Positions 34,623 through 42,414 of a stretch of 64,000 bases of DNA are shown piece after piece. The stretch comes from JASJAR01 sp038530285 (lineage in GTDB: Bacteria; Pseudomonadota; Alphaproteobacteria; Rhodobacterales; Rhodobacteraceae). Where the stretch lies: positions 62,001 to 126,000 of the forward strand of contig JBCBCY010000010.1 in NCBI GenBank assembly GCA_038530285.1, written 5' to 3'. The position numbers and the translations under genes are program-made. Every line of letters begins with the position of its first letter. The stretch's first letter is position 1. The notes beneath the pieces were generated by a model, which worked only from the letters and a program-made list of their open reading frames with translations, had not been told where the DNA came from and did not search any database.

Positions 34623-35105
34623 TTGTTCACGCCCTACGAGCTGACAGCCAAGATCGAAGCACTTGATTTCGGGACGTTTTTCTATGAGGTCGTCTGGCTG
34701 ACCCCAGACCTTGCCGCCGCACTTCCTTTGGAGGAGCACCCCCGCCTGCGCGTGGCAGGTGAGATTGCGGGCATGGATTTCAGCGGCGCCTGCATGCCGT
34801 CGGGCGGGCGGCATTACCTGATGGTGCCCAAGGCGATCCGGGTCAAACAGGGCCTTGGCCTTGGCGATGTGATCACGCTGCGCTTCGGGGTGGATGACCA
34901 GGACCGGGTAGATGTGCCGCCCGAGCTTGCCGAGGCATTGGCCGACGACGCGGATATCGCTGAGACCTGGGCCGCACTGACGCCGGGCAAACAGCGCGGG
35001 TTTGCGCACCGCGTGGCGTCGGCCAAAACCTTGCCGACACGGGCGCGGCGGGTGGAAGAGGTGATCGGGCATATGCTGGATGGCAAGGGCCCAGGCGGGC
35101 GCTAG
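34623..35105 (+). CDS. DUF1905/YdeI-like (OmdA) protein
   Basis: 160 aa. The N-terminal ~95 residues fit DUF1905 (FYEVVWLTPDLAAAL; GGRHYLMVPKAIRVKQGL), the C-terminal ~50 fit the YdeI/OmpD-associated module (LTPGKQRGFAHRVASAKTLP then TRARRVEEVIGHML). Members are implicated in resistance to some antimicrobial peptides. No ATG is available near the front; the TTG at 34623, preceded by GGGG-rich sequence 6 bp after the folE2 stop, is the likely start. Confidence 0.78.
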   Translation: MFTPYELTAKIEALDFGTFFYEVVWLTPDLAAALPLEEHPRLRVAGEIAGMDFSGACMPSGGRHYLMVPKAIRVKQGLGLGDVITLRFGVDDQDRVDVPPELAEALADDADIAETWAALTPGKQRGFAHRVASAKTLPTRARRVEEVIGHMLDGKGPGGR

Positions 35106-35154
35106 CCACGCATAGGGTTGACCCTGGCTGCGCGGCCCCTCAAGCATCGGCCCC

Positions 35155-36603
35155 ATGATCGATCTGAGACCTGTCGGCTATGTCATCGGGCTTTTGGTGA
35201 CCTTTCTGGGCGTCGCGATGGTGGTGCCCATGGCGGTCGACCTTTGGGCCGGCAACGCTCAGGCGGGGGTCTTTTTCGAGGCCGCCGCGATCACGGTGCT
35301 GGTGGGCCTGTCGCTGACGTTGTCTTGCGCAAATTCCACGGGCGGTCGGCTGACGCTTCAGCAGACGTTTTTGATCACCACCGGGGTGTGGCTGGCGCTG
35401 CCGGTCTTTGGCGCGCTGCCGTTCTTTCTGGGCGTGGACGGCGAACCTTACGTCAACGCGTTTTTCGAGGCGATGTCGGGGCTGACAACCACAGGCTCGA
35501 CGGTGCTGACCAATCTGGTGGCCAAGCCGCCGGGGCTGTTGTTGTGGCGGTCGATGCTGCAATGGTTCGGCGGGATCGGGATTATCGTTGTGGCGATGGT
35601 GTTCCTGCCCGAGCTTCGGATCGGCGGGATGCAGATTTTCCGCTCGGAAGGCTTTGATACCTTTGGCAAAATCCTGCCCCGCGCCCAGGCGATCGCCACC
35701 CGTATTTCGGTGATCTATATCGCGCTGACGGGGGCCTGTGCGGTGGCCTATGCCGGGTTCGGGATGTCCCCGTTTGATGCCATCACCCATGCGATGACCA
35801 CCATCGCGACCGGGGGGTTTGGCAATTATGACCTATCGTTCGGCGCCTTCGGCCGTGGGGTGGAATATACCGCTGTGGTGTTCATGATCCTCGCCGCGTT
35901 ACCCTTTGTCCGCTACGTCCAGATGCTGGGCGGGTCGGCGACCGCTGTGCTGATCGACCGGCAGGTGCGCGGGTTTTTCTGGGTGCTGGCGGTGGCGGTG
36001 GCCGCGATCACGGTCTGGCTGTGGTCGGAAACGGGCCTTCCGGCCGAAGCGGCGTTCCGCAAGGCGCTGTTCAACATCACATCGATTGTCACGGGCACAG
36101 GCTATGTGAGTGCCGATTACATGGTCTGGGGGGCGTTTCCGGTCGCGGCCATCTTCTTTCTGGGCCTGATCGGCGGCTGCGCGGGGTCTACCAGCTGTTC
36201 GATCAAGATTTTCCGCTACCAGCTTTTGTTCGCCTCGATCTGGACCCAGGTCAAAGCGATCCATTCGCCGCACGGGGTGTTCACGCCGCGCTATGACGGC
36301 CGGTCGGTGAGTGAGGATGTCTTGTCATCGGTCATGGCCTTTTTCGTGCTGTTCATCGTGAGCCTCGGGGTGATTGCGGTGCTGTTGGGGGCGACGGGGC
36401 TGGATTTTATCACATCGGTGTCCGGGGCGGCCGCCGCCCTGGCCAATATTGGCCCCGGGCTTGGGCCGATGATCGGGCCGACGGGGACCTTCGCGCCAAT
36501 GCCCGACACCGCCAAATGGATCCTGGCGGCGGCGATGTTTATCGGGCGGCTGGAATTAATGGCCGTTTACGCGATTGTCACGGTGCGGTTCTGGCAGGCC
36601 TGA
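35155..36603 (+). CDS. trkH: TrkH-family potassium uptake channel subunit
   Basis: 482 aa integral membrane protein with four M1-P-M2 units. Filter loops seen: LTTTGSTVL, IATGGFGNYD, VTGTGYVS and ANIGPGLGP, each with the central filter glycine. TrkH moves potassium (with TrkA as regulatory subunit; trkA is not in the window). ATG 35155. Convergent with the small membrane protein gene at 36612. Confidence 0.93.
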   Translation: MIDLRPVGYVIGLLVTFLGVAMVVPMAVDLWAGNAQAGVFFEAAAITVLVGLSLTLSCANSTGGRLTLQQTFLITTGVWLALPVFGALPFFLGVDGEPYVNAFFEAMSGLTTTGSTVLTNLVAKPPGLLLWRSMLQWFGGIGIIVVAMVFLPELRIGGMQIFRSEGFDTFGKILPRAQAIATRISVIYIALTGACAVAYAGFGMSPFDAITHAMTTIATGGFGNYDLSFGAFGRGVEYTAVVFMILAALPFVRYVQMLGGSATAVLIDRQVRGFFWVLAVAVAAITVWLWSETGLPAEAAFRKALFNITSIVTGTGYVSADYMVWGAFPVAAIFFLGLIGGCAGSTSCSIKIFRYQLLFASIWTQVKAIHSPHGVFTPRYDGRSVSEDVLSSVMAFFVLFIVSLGVIAVLLGATGLDFITSVSGAAAALANIGPGLGPMIGPTGTFAPMPDTAKWILAAAMFIGRLELMAVYAIVTVRFWQA

Positions 36604-36611
36604 CGGCCAGA

Positions 36612-36812
36612 TCACCACCAAGACGAACTCAGCGTGAGCGCCAAAGCAAGGCCCACAACCGCGGCCCCCCCGATCAGCGACAAGACCAGCGGCGCGCCGT
36701 AGTAAAGGCAAATGCCTGCGCCCGCCAGCGTGCCAAAGCCAAAGCCGATCGCGTAGATCCCAAGGGTCTTGGCGAAGATCTTTACGATGTCTTTGAGCAA
36801 ATCCAGAAGCAT
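36612..36812 (-). CDS. Small two-helix membrane protein
   Basis: 66 aa: a short amphipathic start (LLDLLKDIVKIFAKTLG), a Gly-rich helix (YAIGFGFGTLAGAGICLYYG) and a second helix (VLSLIGGAAVVGLALALTLS) ending in SSWW. Composition and frame use look coding, but no family is recognised and no strong SD is visible. Convergent with trkH, 8 bp between stops. Confidence 0.55.
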   Translation of the reverse strand: MLLDLLKDIVKIFAKTLGIYAIGFGFGTLAGAGICLYYGAPLVLSLIGGAAVVGLALALTLSSSWW

Positions 36813-36847
36813 TTCGGCGCCTTAGCTATGTGTGGGCCGTACAGTCT

Positions 36848-36896
36848 CGCCAGCCTTGGCGATAGTATGGCCCGCCAACCTTGGCGATATTATGGC
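36848..36896. repeat. Two tandem 24-bp units each with a palindrome
   Basis: 36848-36871 and 36873-36896 match at 22 of 24 positions. The second has a perfect GCCAA-CC-TTGGC palindrome, the first GCCAG-CC-TTGGC. They sit 32 bp past the stop of the pseudoprotease gene (minus strand) and upstream of the small membrane protein gene, so they could end one transcript or regulate the other. Confidence 0.85.
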
Positions 36897-36927
36897 TGGT
36901 ACCAGAGCCAAGGGCAGATGCCAAACG

Positions 36928-38646
36928 TCAGCCCCAGCAATTCACCAAAACGGTCATGTCGGCGGCCAAGCGGGTCAGATCCTCAGGCGCGATCGGCGCA
37001 GCTGGATCCGCCGCAGCCGCGGCCACGCCCGCGCCTGACAAAAACGTCGCAATGGCACTTGCATCGGCGGCCAGGCTGACATCGCCGGGAAGAACCCGCC
37101 CGCCACTTGTATCGCGCGGCTTCAAAAGCCCGATCACGGCACCTGAGCCATCAAACACCGGCCCGCCCGCGTCGCCCGGCTCTGCGGTGAGTTGCAGCCG
37201 GTCTATCTGAGCCTCACCACCCAAGCCTTCGATGTCTTCCAGCGTGCCATAGGTCAGGGTCGGCGCCCCAAGCGCGCCTTCAAAGGAATAGCCTGCGACG
37301 GCCACTTCGGACCCCAAACGCGGGGTCTGCGTGGCCAGGCGTGCCACCGCAATCGGGGCAAGCGCGCCAGAGGGGCGCAACAAGGCCAGACCAAGGCCCG
37401 TGTCATTTGCGGCAAGCGCCATCTCGGTGTCTTCGCCCAGAGTGATCCGCGCGCAATTGCCGACGGCTTGACTGGTGGTCAAAACCGCCCCGTCGCGGGA
37501 AATGAAAAAGCCAGAGCGCGCCGTTTCGGGCCGCCGAATTTCGAGCCCCGCCAGAAGATCAACGCTTTGGGATGTGTCGCCGAAGGTATCGGGCAGGACG
37601 CCATCGACTGGGGTAAAGCTGCGTTCCAGTGCGGCCAGCACCAGCCCCCGGCGCTTTTCATCGCCCGCAGGCCAAACGAGCGTATAGCCTTTGACAGCGT
37701 CGCCCACCACACGGGCCGAGGTGTAAGACGTGATCGCCTCATCCGCGCCGGCCAGCACAAAGGACGTGCGCCCGCGCTGGCGTTCGCCGTTCAGCGGGAC
37801 AATCTCAAGCGTTTGCATCACGTCATAAAGCCCCGCCAGCGTCGTCTGGTTGCCGGTCTGGCTGATCAACAGGACCATCGCGCCTGACCCATCGGTCGCT
37901 TCGTAGCGCGCGAACGGCGGCGCGTAGGTGGGGCGGGCCGAAACCAGCCCCAGCGGCAGGTCGATCTGGATGCCGGCCTGGGTGTCGGCCACCGGGGCAA
38001 GCCCGAGACTGGCAATGTCGCGGCGCCACCCATCCAAGAGGGCAAGGCGTTGTTTTGTCGTCAGAAAACCGGTGGTCTCAAAATTGTTGGCCGCTTGCCA
38101 GCCTTCGATGGACCGCCGCGTGCCGGGACCGAACGCGCCATCGATGGTCGAGCGGTAGAACCCTTCGTATTGCAGGGCGGTCTGCAATTCGCGCTTTTCG
38201 TCGCGGGTCAGCCGGCGTTCTGCGGCGCGCGCTTCAGCCAGGGTTTCCTCAGCCGGGATCACCGGTTCTGGCGCGGGCAGGGGGGCGGCATCCGGCAGCG
38301 GCGTTGTGGTGATCGCACCTGCGGCACCCGCATAGATCTGCGCGCCAAAGGTGCGGCCTGACACCACGAAACTGTCGCGGGGGATCAGGCCCTGGCCGCG
38401 CAATTCCAGAAGCCGTGCCCGGGCCTGAAGCTCGGTAAACGGACCCAGAACGATCGCATTCCAGCGCCCGCCGGTGTTGAACCCGGCCACATCATCCAGC
38501 CGGGTGTCCCAATCGGCGGCCCGTGCTTCGGCTTGTGCACGGCCGGGCCTGGCCTCAATCTGGATCCAAAAGGTGTCTTGCGCGGCGGCAACACCGGCAG
38601 CGACACACAATGCCAACGCTGCAACTACGCGAACCAAACCAGTCAT
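36928..38646 (-). CDS. SPOR/peptidoglycan-binding protein with an inactive trypsin-like domain
   Basis: 572 aa. Order: signal peptide (1-23), SPOR-like domain (~25-100, TFWIQIEARPGRAQAEARAA), linker rich in Pro and Ala, peptidoglycan-binding_1 domain (~148-205, LQTALQYEGFYRSTIDGAFG), a middle region, and a C-terminal trypsin-like fold (~375-550). Aligned with the DegP in this window, catalytic His, Asp and Ser correspond to Gln393 (TTSQAV), Gly419 (GLALL) and Ala493 (GDAGGP), so the fold is a pseudoprotease. It probably binds septal or denuded peptidoglycan in the periplasm. ATG 38646 starts the signal peptide. Divergent from glyQ. Confidence 0.85.
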   Translation of the reverse strand: MTGLVRVVAALALCVAAGVAAAQDTFWIQIEARPGRAQAEARAADWDTRLDDVAGFNTGGRWNAIVLGPFTELQARARLLELRGQGLIPRDSFVVSGRTFGAQIYAGAAGAITTTPLPDAAPLPAPEPVIPAEETLAEARAAERRLTRDEKRELQTALQYEGFYRSTIDGAFGPGTRRSIEGWQAANNFETTGFLTTKQRLALLDGWRRDIASLGLAPVADTQAGIQIDLPLGLVSARPTYAPPFARYEATDGSGAMVLLISQTGNQTTLAGLYDVMQTLEIVPLNGERQRGRTSFVLAGADEAITSYTSARVVGDAVKGYTLVWPAGDEKRRGLVLAALERSFTPVDGVLPDTFGDTSQSVDLLAGLEIRRPETARSGFFISRDGAVLTTSQAVGNCARITLGEDTEMALAANDTGLGLALLRPSGALAPIAVARLATQTPRLGSEVAVAGYSFEGALGAPTLTYGTLEDIEGLGGEAQIDRLQLTAEPGDAGGPVFDGSGAVIGLLKPRDTSGGRVLPGDVSLAADASAIATFLSGAGVAAAAADPAAPIAPEDLTRLAADMTVLVNCWG

Positions 38647-38788
38647 GACACGTCCCCCGGGCCTTTGTCCTGCGCCTTGCAACCGGATACCGGGCGCGCC
38701 GTCAAGGCTGCGCGGGGCTTGGCGGTCATCTGATTGACCCAGTGTGGCCCGTTCCCTATGGAAAGGGCGATTTCACGGGCGAGGCACC

Positions 38789-39718
38789 ATGGCAGGCGCG
38801 GCAGAAAAACCGAAGAGCTTTCAGGACTTGATCCTGAGGCTGCAAACCTATTGGGCGGCGAAGGGCTGCGCGATCTTGCAGCCTTATGACATGGAAGTTG
38901 GGGCGGGCACGTTTCACCCCGCCACGACCCTGCGCGCGCTGGGGTCCCGGCCCTGGGCGGCGGCCTATGTGCAACCGTCGCGTCGCCCAACAGATGGGCG
39001 CTATGGCGACAGCCCCAACCGCTGGCAGCATTACTATCAATTCCAGGTGATCATCAAACCCTCGCCGCCGGATCTGCAAGAGCTGTATCTCGGCTCGCTC
39101 GATGCAATCGGAATCGACACCACGATGCATGATATCCGTTTTGTCGAAGACGATTGGGAAAGCCCGACGCTGGGCGCATGGGGCCTGGGCTGGGAGGTTT
39201 GGTGCGACGGCATGGAAGTCAGCCAGTTCACCTATTTCCAGCAGGTCGGTGGGCATGATTGCCGCCCCGTCTCGGGTGAATTGACCTATGGGCTGGAACG
39301 GCTTGCGATGTATGTTCTGGGCTATGACGACGGCAATGAAATGCCGTTCAACGATCCGCAAACCGAGATCCCGCTGACCTATGGCGACGTGTTTCGCGAG
39401 GCTGAAGCCCAATATGCGCGCTGGAATTTCGACGTGGCCAACACCGAAATGCTGATGCGCCATTTTGAGGATGCCGAAGCCGAATGCGAAGCGATCTTGT
39501 CGCAACCGGCCGTCGATCCTAAGACCGGGCGGCATATCGTGATGGCCCAGCCCGCCTATGACCAGACGATCAAGGCGTCGCATCTGTTCAACCTGCTGGA
39601 TGCGCGCGGCGTGATCTCGGTCACCGAACGCCAGGCCTATATCGGGCGGGTGCGCAGCTTGGCGAAGGCCTGTGCGGATTCCTATCTGGCCGCCGAAGCC
39701 GGGGCAGACGCGCCATGA
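38789..39718 (+). CDS. glyQ: Glycyl-tRNA synthetase alpha subunit
   Basis: 309 aa catalytic subunit of the bacterial (alpha-beta)2 glycyl-tRNA synthetase. Seen: SFQDLILRLQTYWAAKGCAI, QPYDMEVGAGTFHPATTLRA, YVQPSRRPTDGRYGDSPNR and QQVGGHDCRPVSGELTYGLE. ATG 38789 with GAGG upstream; the open frame before it is not conserved. The stop overlaps the DUF6446 gene (ATGA), which in turn overlaps glyS. Confidence 0.97.
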   Translation: MAGAAEKPKSFQDLILRLQTYWAAKGCAILQPYDMEVGAGTFHPATTLRALGSRPWAAAYVQPSRRPTDGRYGDSPNRWQHYYQFQVIIKPSPPDLQELYLGSLDAIGIDTTMHDIRFVEDDWESPTLGAWGLGWEVWCDGMEVSQFTYFQQVGGHDCRPVSGELTYGLERLAMYVLGYDDGNEMPFNDPQTEIPLTYGDVFREAEAQYARWNFDVANTEMLMRHFEDAEAECEAILSQPAVDPKTGRHIVMAQPAYDQTIKASHLFNLLDARGVISVTERQAYIGRVRSLAKACADSYLAAEAGADAP

Positions 39719-40242
39719 GGGGGCGCACCGTGGGGCTTGTCTTGATCGCATCGGCGCTTGCGGCCGGGGCGGGCATGTATTGGGCGCAGGTCTATGCGTT
39801 TTACGACCCCGTCGAGGCGAAAGTTGAAGATGTGCAACTGACAGGCCTTGTTTCGGGCGTTGGCGAGCCGATCCCGCATGAAAACTTCAAGGGGATTGAT
39901 GCCGATTCGTCACCACTGCGCTACCGGGCGTGTTACGACATCGGGCTGTCATTGGCCGCGTTGAGCGAGGAATTCGTCGCCTATGCCGATCCGGTGCCGC
40001 TGGAAGCGCCCGGCTGGTTCGATTGCTATGACGCTGACGAAGTGGGGTCGGCACTGGAGAGCGGCGCAGCACTGGCATTTCTGGGCGAGGCCAATGTGAC
40101 CTACGGGATCGACCGGGTGGTGGCGGTGTTCCGCGACGGGCGCGCGCGGGCCTGGCACCAGATCAACATCTGCGGTGAGGAGGTGTTTGATGGCCGTCCC
40201 CCGCCCGAAGGCTGCCCGCCAGCCCCTGAAAGGGAAGAGTGA
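39715..40242 (+). CDS. DUF6446 protein between glyQ and glyS
   Basis: 175 aa with an N-terminal signal anchor (TVGLVLIASALAAGAGMYWA) and a soluble, probably periplasmic part with cysteines at several positions (RYRACYDIG, WFDCYDADEVG, INICGEEVF). It matches what I know as DUF6446, characteristic of the glyQ-glyS interval in Rhodobacterales. Its start overlaps the glyQ stop and its stop overlaps the glyS ATG, both as ATGA, so all three are translationally coupled. Function unknown. Confidence 0.85.
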   Translation: MRGRTVGLVLIASALAAGAGMYWAQVYAFYDPVEAKVEDVQLTGLVSGVGEPIPHENFKGIDADSSPLRYRACYDIGLSLAALSEEFVAYADPVPLEAPGWFDCYDADEVGSALESGAALAFLGEANVTYGIDRVVAVFRDGRARAWHQINICGEEVFDGRPPPEGCPPAPEREE

Positions 40243-42392
40243 TGCCTGATCTGTTGATTGAGCTTTTGTCCGAAGAGATCCCTGCGCGGATGCAGGCCAA
40301 GGCGGCGGCCGATTTGCAAGCGATGGTGACCGATGGGCTGGTCGAGGCCGGGCTGACCTATGCCGGGGCCGGCGCGCATGCCACGCCGCGCCGGTTGTGT
40401 CTGGCGATTGAGGGGCTTGCTCGATCGGAGAGCTTGCAAAGGGCATTGACACGACAAGGGCCGCCAGTGGAGGCGCCGGACAAAGCAATTGCTGGTTTCA
40501 TTCGCCAACTTCCGGAGTTTCCGTTGGATCAGTCCGATGCGGCAGTTACGTTTGTGAGGTCTGTATCGCCCGGAGAATTCCGAGAATTCGGCTCGATAGT
40601 GCTACAGGTCGGAGAGGCAAAGGGCCGCAGAACGATTATCGCGTCATGGACCCCGGTTGAGCGGGATCCCACTGAGATCATCGCGGAGGTTCTCGAAAAG
40701 ACCGTTCGCACCTTTCCCTGGCCAAAATCCATGCGTTGGGGGGCCGGAAGCCTGAAATGGGTGCGGCCTTTGCAGGGGATCATTTGCGTTTTGTCGGATG
40801 AAGCTGGCGCGACCGTGGTGCCGCTGGACATTGACGGGCTGGTCGCGGGCGACACGACCGTGGGGCACAGGTTTCTGGCCCCTGCCGCGTTTTCGGTCAC
40901 CGGGTTTGATGACTATGCCGCAAAACTGAAAGCCGCCCATGTGATCTTGTCGGCCGACGAACGCAGCCAGACGATCTGGGCGGATGTCACCAGCATGGCC
41001 TTTGCGCAAGGGCTGGAGCCTGTTGAAGACAAGGGACTTTTGGCGGAAGTCGCCGGGCTGGTGGAATGGCCTGTGGTGCTGGTCGGTGAGATCGGGGCGG
41101 AATTTCTGGACCTGCCGCCCGAGGTGCTGACGTCCTCGATGAAAGAGCACCAGAAGTTCTTTTCCCTGGGTAAGGGCGGCAAGGTCACCCATTTTGCGAC
41201 CGTGGCCAATTCTGAGACGGCCGACAATGGGGCGACCATTTTGGCGGGCAATCAGAAAGTTCTTGCGGCCCGCCTGGCGGATGCAAAGTTCTTTTGGGAC
41301 AACGACTTGCGGGTGGCCAAGGCGGGCATGTCCGATTGGACCGACGCCTTGGGATCGGTGACGTTTCACAACAAGCTGGGCTCGGTCGCTGACCGGGTCG
41401 CCCGCGTGGCCGCTTTGGCGCGCGAGATCGCCCCGGCGGTGGGGGCCGATGCGGATGCCGCCGAAACCGCAGCCAAGATTGCCAAGGCCGATCTAAGCTC
41501 TGAGATGGTCTATGAATTCCCGGACCTGCAAGGGGTTATGGGCGCCTATTACGCGCAGCACGCGGGCCATTCGGCTGAGGTGTCGGCCGTGGCGCGCGAG
41601 CATTATCAGCCCCTGGGTCCATCCGATGATGTCCCGTCTGCGCCGTTGTCAGTGACCGTGGCGCTGGCCGACAAGATCGACACGCTGACAGGCTTCTGGG
41701 CCATTGATGAAAAGCCCACGGGGTCAAAAGACCCCTTCGCGCTGCGGCGCGCGGCCCTGGGCGTGATCCGGTTGGTGCTGGAAAATGGGGTTCGGTTTCC
41801 GCTGTTGGGTTACTTTTCCACCGCCAATGATGTCGCAGGTCCGCGCGAGGATGCATTCGCCGATGTGAACGACCTCCTCTCTTTCTTCCACGACCGCCTA
41901 AAGGTCTATTTCCGCGACAAGGGTGTGCGCCATGACGTGGTCGATGCGGTGCTGGCGATGCCCGGCTCGGATGACCTGGTGCTGGTGGAAAAGCGGGCCA
42001 CGGCCCTTGATGCCTTTTTGGCCAGTGAAGACGGCGAAAATCTGGTGCAGGGCTACAAGCGCGCCAACAACATCCTGAGCCAGGCGGAAGCCAACGACGG
42101 GGTCGAATATTCCTTTGGCGCCGATCTGAAGTTCGCTGAAACCGACGCAGAAAAGGCCATGTTCGCGGCCCTTGATTCTGCACGTGCGAAGGTGACACCC
42201 GCGATGCAGGCCGAGGATTTTGCAACCGCTATGGCTGAAATGGCGAAACTTCGCGCTCCGGTTGATGCGTTTTTCGAGGCTGTTCAGGTCAATGCGGACA
42301 GTGAAATTCTGCGCCGCAACAGGCTTAACCTTTTGTCTGACATCCGGAAAATTTGCGCGCAAGTGGCCGATCTGACACGGATCGAAGGGTAA
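40242..42392 (+). CDS. glyS: Glycyl-tRNA synthetase beta subunit
   Basis: 716 aa. Family features: MPDLLIELLSEEIPARMQAK at the start, RTFPWPKSMRWGAGSLKWVR, ITHF-like VTHFATVANSE, AKFFWDNDLRVAKAGMSDW, and the C-terminal anticodon-binding DALR-like helices. It recognises tRNA-Gly and supports the alpha subunit. Codons ~60-145 (about 40415-40690) use AGG, AGA, CGA, ATA, CTA, GGA and GTA, which are rare in the flanks, and the protein there diverges from the usual sequence while staying in frame. ATG 40242 is preferred over GTG 40239. Confidence 0.95.
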   Translation: MPDLLIELLSEEIPARMQAKAAADLQAMVTDGLVEAGLTYAGAGAHATPRRLCLAIEGLARSESLQRALTRQGPPVEAPDKAIAGFIRQLPEFPLDQSDAAVTFVRSVSPGEFREFGSIVLQVGEAKGRRTIIASWTPVERDPTEIIAEVLEKTVRTFPWPKSMRWGAGSLKWVRPLQGIICVLSDEAGATVVPLDIDGLVAGDTTVGHRFLAPAAFSVTGFDDYAAKLKAAHVILSADERSQTIWADVTSMAFAQGLEPVEDKGLLAEVAGLVEWPVVLVGEIGAEFLDLPPEVLTSSMKEHQKFFSLGKGGKVTHFATVANSETADNGATILAGNQKVLAARLADAKFFWDNDLRVAKAGMSDWTDALGSVTFHNKLGSVADRVARVAALAREIAPAVGADADAAETAAKIAKADLSSEMVYEFPDLQGVMGAYYAQHAGHSAEVSAVAREHYQPLGPSDDVPSAPLSVTVALADKIDTLTGFWAIDEKPTGSKDPFALRRAALGVIRLVLENGVRFPLLGYFSTANDVAGPREDAFADVNDLLSFFHDRLKVYFRDKGVRHDVVDAVLAMPGSDDLVLVEKRATALDAFLASEDGENLVQGYKRANNILSQAEANDGVEYSFGADLKFAETDAEKAMFAALDSARAKVTPAMQAEDFATAMAEMAKLRAPVDAFFEAVQVNADSEILRRNRLNLLSDIRKICAQVADLTRIEG

Positions 42393-42414
42393 ATACCCCC
42401 ATTTGGCGGCCTGA

